DNA from: an uncultured Caldilinea sp.
Lineage (GTDB): Bacteria; Chloroflexota; Anaerolineae; Caldilineales; Caldilineaceae
Direction of reading: 5' to 3'
DNA length: 12,215 nucleotides
Assembly: GCA_937928035.1 (NCBI GenBank)
Contig: CALFWA010000120.1
Location: forward strand, 1 to 12,215
Below the pieces are notes generated by a model. It was given only the letters and a program-made list of their open reading frames with translations. It was not told where the DNA came from and made no database searches. Made by a program: the position numbers and the translations under genes. This document shows positions 1-12,215 of this stretch, in pieces. Numbering within the stretch: the first letter of the stretch is position 1; each line of letters opens with the position of its first letter.

Positions 1-2939
<2,939 letters not shown>

Positions 2940-2943
<4 letters not shown>

Positions 2944-4481
2944 GACAAACTCTCCCCTAGGTTTTCTCTGGCGCGCCCGCGCAGCAAGCGCCACACATAG
3001 CCGATCCGTTCTCGAAACAGCGCAGGTTGAATTAACGCAGAAAAGAGAAAGAAGCCGGCCGCCGCCCAGCCAAATTTCCACAGCACGGCGAACCAAAGAG
3101 GATGGTGGCTTCCGATCAGGCGCACCAGCAGCCAGTAGGCGCCGACGGTGAGGATGGAGGCCAGCAGCGGGCCGGCGAGGATGCTTCGGATGTCGAGCGT
3201 CAGCGAGCGTCGCAGCACGAAATAGGCGAGCGTCAGGCCGCCGGCGACCGCCAGGACAGCGGCGATGGCCATTCCCAGCGCGCCGGCGGCGAGCGTCAGG
3301 GGCGCGCCGATGAGCGCCAGAATGAACAACTGGACGAGGGAGATTTCGATCACGCGGCGAGGCTGCCCGCTTCCGATGAAGAGCGCGCCCACGTTCTCCC
3401 ACAGGGGTCGCAAAATGGCGAGCAGCAGCAACACGCGCAGGATCGGCACGGCGGGCGTCCATTGTGCGCCGAACAGCAACGGCACGAGATCGGGCGCGCT
3501 GAGAAAGAGCGCCAACGCCACCGGCGCCGCCACGTTGGCCGAAACCCAGAGCACCATCGTGGCGGCGCGCTGCAGGCGCTCCTGATCCTCGCGTAGGCGG
3601 CTGTAGGTGAAAATTGCGGCGCGTCCGACCAGCGCGCTCAAGAGGAGGGACGGCCACTGAGAGATCCGATATGCCCGGTCGTAGTACCCTAGCGTCGTCG
3701 TCCCGGAAAGGGTGCCCAGGATAAAATTGTCGGTCTGCGTCACCAGGCTCGCAACATAGTTCCCTGCGCCGGTGACTGCGCCGAAGCGAAGGTATTCCCA
3801 CGCAAGTCGAAGGTTACATCGCCAGCGAAGCCGGAAAAGCTCCCGTTGCGCGAAGGCAATGTACAGCGCGCCGGCGACCAGCGAAATCAACGAAAAGGAG
3901 ACCGCCTGCGCCACGAGGCTGTATTCCCCTTGCCCAGACAGGGCGAAGGCGAAGGCCGGCAAATAAGAAAGCGGCATGGCGAGCCCGCCGATGATGCTGA
4001 CCGGCTTGAAGCGCAGCCCACTTTCCAGGACCACACTGAAAACACCGACAAAACTCTCCAACGCAGAAAGCAGCGCCAGCGTCAGCAGAATCCACGCCAC
4101 CGGCGGAGGGTAGCCCCAATGCAGTAGAAGCGGCGTCGCAATCAGCGCCAGCAACGCGCCTGCCCAGCCCAAAAGGACATCGACCGTAAAGAGCGTGCCC
4201 ACGGTTTCACCTGTGACCGCGCGCTGCTGTGCGAACGCGTAGTTAAGCGCAATCTTGCCGCGCAGCTGGAGAAGCGTGAAAAAGAACATCGCCAGCGCAA
4301 ACTCGCCGTAGACCGAGGGAGAGAGCAGGCGCATGAGCAGGATGTTGGCGATGAACCCAACGCCGATCGACCAGTAAGAGCCTGCGACCACCCACAGCCC
4401 CCCGCGCACGGCGCGGTAGGCGAGCGGCTCTTCTGCTTCGCTTTGCTTGGAAGATTGCGGCTCTGCGTTGGCTTCATTCAT
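2940..4481 (-). CDS. Polysaccharide flippase, Wzx/MOP-type (Polysacc_synt family)
   Basis: Integral membrane protein of 513 aa with about 12-14 predicted hydrophobic segments (for example near 29-51, 97-122, 127-152, 160-182, 188-212, 308-330, 345-370, 378-423, 433-456 and 462-485). A polar N-terminal tail of about 20 residues and a basic C-terminal tail are likely cytoplasmic. The loop DNFILGTLSGTTTLGYYDRA (251-270) is characteristic of the TuaB/PST branch of the MOP exporter superfamily, which moves undecaprenyl-linked oligosaccharides to the outer face of the membrane. It sits 27 nt after the helicase gene and overlaps rfbF by 4 nt (ATGA), so it is probably co-expressed with the CDP-sugar enzymes and may export the glycan carrying that sugar. 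No strong Shine-Dalgarno precedes the ATG. The substrate cannot be read from the sequence. Confidence 0.88.
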
Positions 4482-4508
4482 GCGCCGGAGCGACCTGGAA
4501 AAATAAAT

Positions 4509-6827
<2,319 letters not shown>

Positions 6828-6854
6828 GAGGGCATTCGCGTTTTGGGGTCTAGC

Positions 6855-8699
<1,845 letters not shown>

Positions 8700-8936
8700 T
8701 GTGTGAAACCTGCCATTTTGAGGTTCCATCGAGAACCGTTTGAACCAAAAGTCATCGTTTACAGACGTTCTTGGCAAGGCCTGGGTTCCGCCCCTTGCAC
8801 CTGGACAATCCATCGGCGATTGCGCCAAAAGTTCATTATACATATTGCGGCTTGCAGCGAGAAAGGTGAGAACGGCCACGCAACCGGAGTTTCGTCTAAA
8901 ACGCTTTGTTCGTTGCGGAGAAGGGAAGTGAGAAGG
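8700..8936. other. Non-coding stretch upstream of the membrane-propeller gene
   Basis: No gene is recognised here on either strand. The minus strand is open throughout in the same frame as the downstream propeller gene, but its translation does not resemble a folded domain. The plus-strand open frame that covers it is the antisense continuation of a frame shadowing the propeller gene. The stretch holds one candidate promoter for the minus-strand genes (8835-8840). If that promoter is used, the mRNA has a leader of about 100-130 nt with no riboswitch or terminator hairpin that I could recognise. Confidence 0.5.
8835..8863 (-). promoter_or_regulatory. Candidate sigma-70-type promoter for the minus-strand gene run
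   Basis: Reading the minus strand, a perfect TATAAT hexamer lies at 8840-8835 in the only intergenic space ahead of six co-directional genes. The -35 region at 17-18 nt spacing (TTCTCG at 8863-8858, or TTTCTC one base further) matches the consensus poorly. Transcription would begin near 8828, about 100 to 130 nt before the candidate start codons of the propeller gene. A single hexamer in GC-rich DNA is meaningful but not decisive. Confidence 0.35.
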
Positions 8937-9113
8937 CTGCGCTGCTGATTCTCCAATGGCGTACATCGTGGCTTGCTCCCAGGACATTGCGCCGCCTGCC
9001 TGCCAGGCTGCAAGAAATTCTGCCTGCGTAAGCTGGCTGTGGGCGAGGGCGAGCCGTTGTGCATGAAGCGTCTGGTCGCTCAAGGGCAAGGGCATTTGCA
9101 TGGGAGTTCGGAA

Positions 9114-9131
<18 letters not shown>
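8937..9131 (-). pseudogene. C-terminal remnant of a large STAND/TPR-type regulator
   Basis: The minus-strand frame from 9131 down to 8937 encodes about 65 residues that resemble the C-terminal tail of large MalT/AfsR-like or adenylate-cyclase-linked TPR ATPases. The start IGAAEHFRTP, then PLPLSDQ, then LTQAEFLAAWQAGGAMSW followed by EQATMYAIGE match the typical pattern 'GAAEALRE..GAPLPP..R', 'LGEEAFAAAWAEGRALTLEQAI..AL' that I recall for that family. Nothing of the nucleotide-binding or TPR portion is left: similarity stops abruptly at about 9131, where plus-strand similarity to rhodanese begins. No stop codon follows the usual end point, and the frame runs on into the propeller gene. Family assignment is from memory of consensus sequences, not from a search. 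It is not expected to be functional. Confidence 0.6.
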
Positions 9132-9398
<267 letters not shown>

Positions 9399-9424
9399 AT
9401 CGGGAGGGAGAACAGGACGATCCC

Positions 9425-9456
9425 ACTTACGGTTGAGATGAAAACTTACGGAGGAG
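9425..9456 (+). repeat. Tandem 13-bp direct repeat upstream of the photolyase gene
   Basis: ACTTACGGttGAG at 9425-9437 and ACTTACGGagGAG at 9444-9456 match at 11 of 13 positions, including an unbroken 8-mer. The repeat period is 19 bp, roughly two helical turns, and the second copy overlaps the expected -35 position of the photolyase promoter. This layout suits an operator for a regulator that binds direct repeats. No regulator gene is in the window, so its identity is unknown. Confidence 0.45.
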
Positions 9457-9471
9457 CCACACGCTCGCAAC

Positions 9472-9477
9472 TATGAT
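9472..9477 (+). promoter_or_regulatory. -10 box of a probable leaderless photolyase promoter
   Basis: TATGAT differs from the consensus -10 hexamer at one base and ends 6 nt before the photolyase ATG (9484-9486). Transcription from it would begin at or within a base or two of the start codon. The gene has no Shine-Dalgarno sequence at a usable distance: the only GGAGG, near 9450-9454, is about 30 nt away. No good -35 hexamer is seen at 17 nt spacing (CGGAGG), which leaves room for an activator, possibly at the tandem repeat. Confidence 0.5.
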
Positions 9478-9483
9478 ACTGGC

Positions 9484-11025
<1,542 letters not shown>

Positions 11026-11028
11026 ACG

Positions 11029-12215
<1,187 letters not shown>

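Noticed and set aside
2944..3801. N-terminal extension of rfbF in an uninterrupted frame
   Set aside because: The extension lies entirely within the flippase gene in another frame; the nucleotidyltransferase signature and Shine-Dalgarno place the start at 2943.
4482..4508. Possible terminator or promoter in the AT-rich gap after the helicase
   Set aside because: The gap is 27 nt with a short AT-rich run but no inverted repeat and no -35/-10 pair.

Overview
The window is GC-rich and densely coded, with no RNA genes, CRISPR array or insertion sequence that I can see. It is probably from a member of the Chloroflexota (Anaerolineae/Caldilineae-like). That assignment rests on the style of the TPR plus TolB-propeller membrane protein, the divergent UvrD-type helicase, and the tail of a large STAND/TPR regulator. 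It is an inference, not a proof.

Left region (1-8699, all on the minus strand): six genes lie head-to-tail with 27-nt gaps or short overlaps, so they may form one transcription unit. In transcription order they are: a membrane-anchored TPR plus beta-propeller protein (8699-6855), a UvrD/PcrA-like helicase (6827-4509), a Wzx-type flippase (4481-2940), rfbF (2943-2170), rfbG (2173-1187) and rfbH (1203 to beyond the left edge). RfbF makes CDP-glucose. RfbG converts it to CDP-4-keto-6-deoxyglucose. RfbH is the [2Fe-2S]/PMP enzyme that starts C3 deoxygenation towards a CDP-3,6-dideoxyhexose (ascarylose, paratose, tyvelose or abequose type). The flippase would export the lipid-linked glycan carrying it. 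The RfbH partner reductase and the final ketoreductase or epimerase are not in the window and may lie past the left edge. Stop/start overlaps (ATGA, ATGA, then 17 nt) join wzx-rfbF-rfbG-rfbH and suggest translational coupling.

Middle region (8700-9483): this is the only stretch without an intact gene. It holds a candidate promoter for the minus-strand genes (TATAAT at 8835-8840) and, most interestingly, two broken genes meeting head-to-head at about 9131-9135. On the minus strand is the C-terminal tail of a large STAND/TPR-type regulator. On the plus strand is the C-terminal two-thirds of a rhodanese domain. Both have lost their 5' parts at the same point, as expected if one deletion removed the divergent promoter region and the N-terminal portions of two divergent genes.

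Right region (9484-12215): a 513-aa iron-sulfur photolyase (PhrB/FeS-BCP type) is on the plus strand. All four cluster cysteines and the presumed electron-transfer residues fall at positions shifted by exactly one from those I recall for Agrobacterium PhrB. Its ATG lies 7 nt after a TATGAT box and lacks a Shine-Dalgarno sequence, suggesting a leaderless mRNA, and two copies of a 13-bp direct repeat lie just upstream. It converges, with a 3-bp gap, on radA (minus strand, 5' end beyond the right edge).

I did not find a convincing undescribed system. The items most worth a second look are the head-to-head gene-fragment junction, the photolyase promoter with its tandem repeats, and the CDP-dideoxysugar genes in what is probably a non-LPS bacterium.
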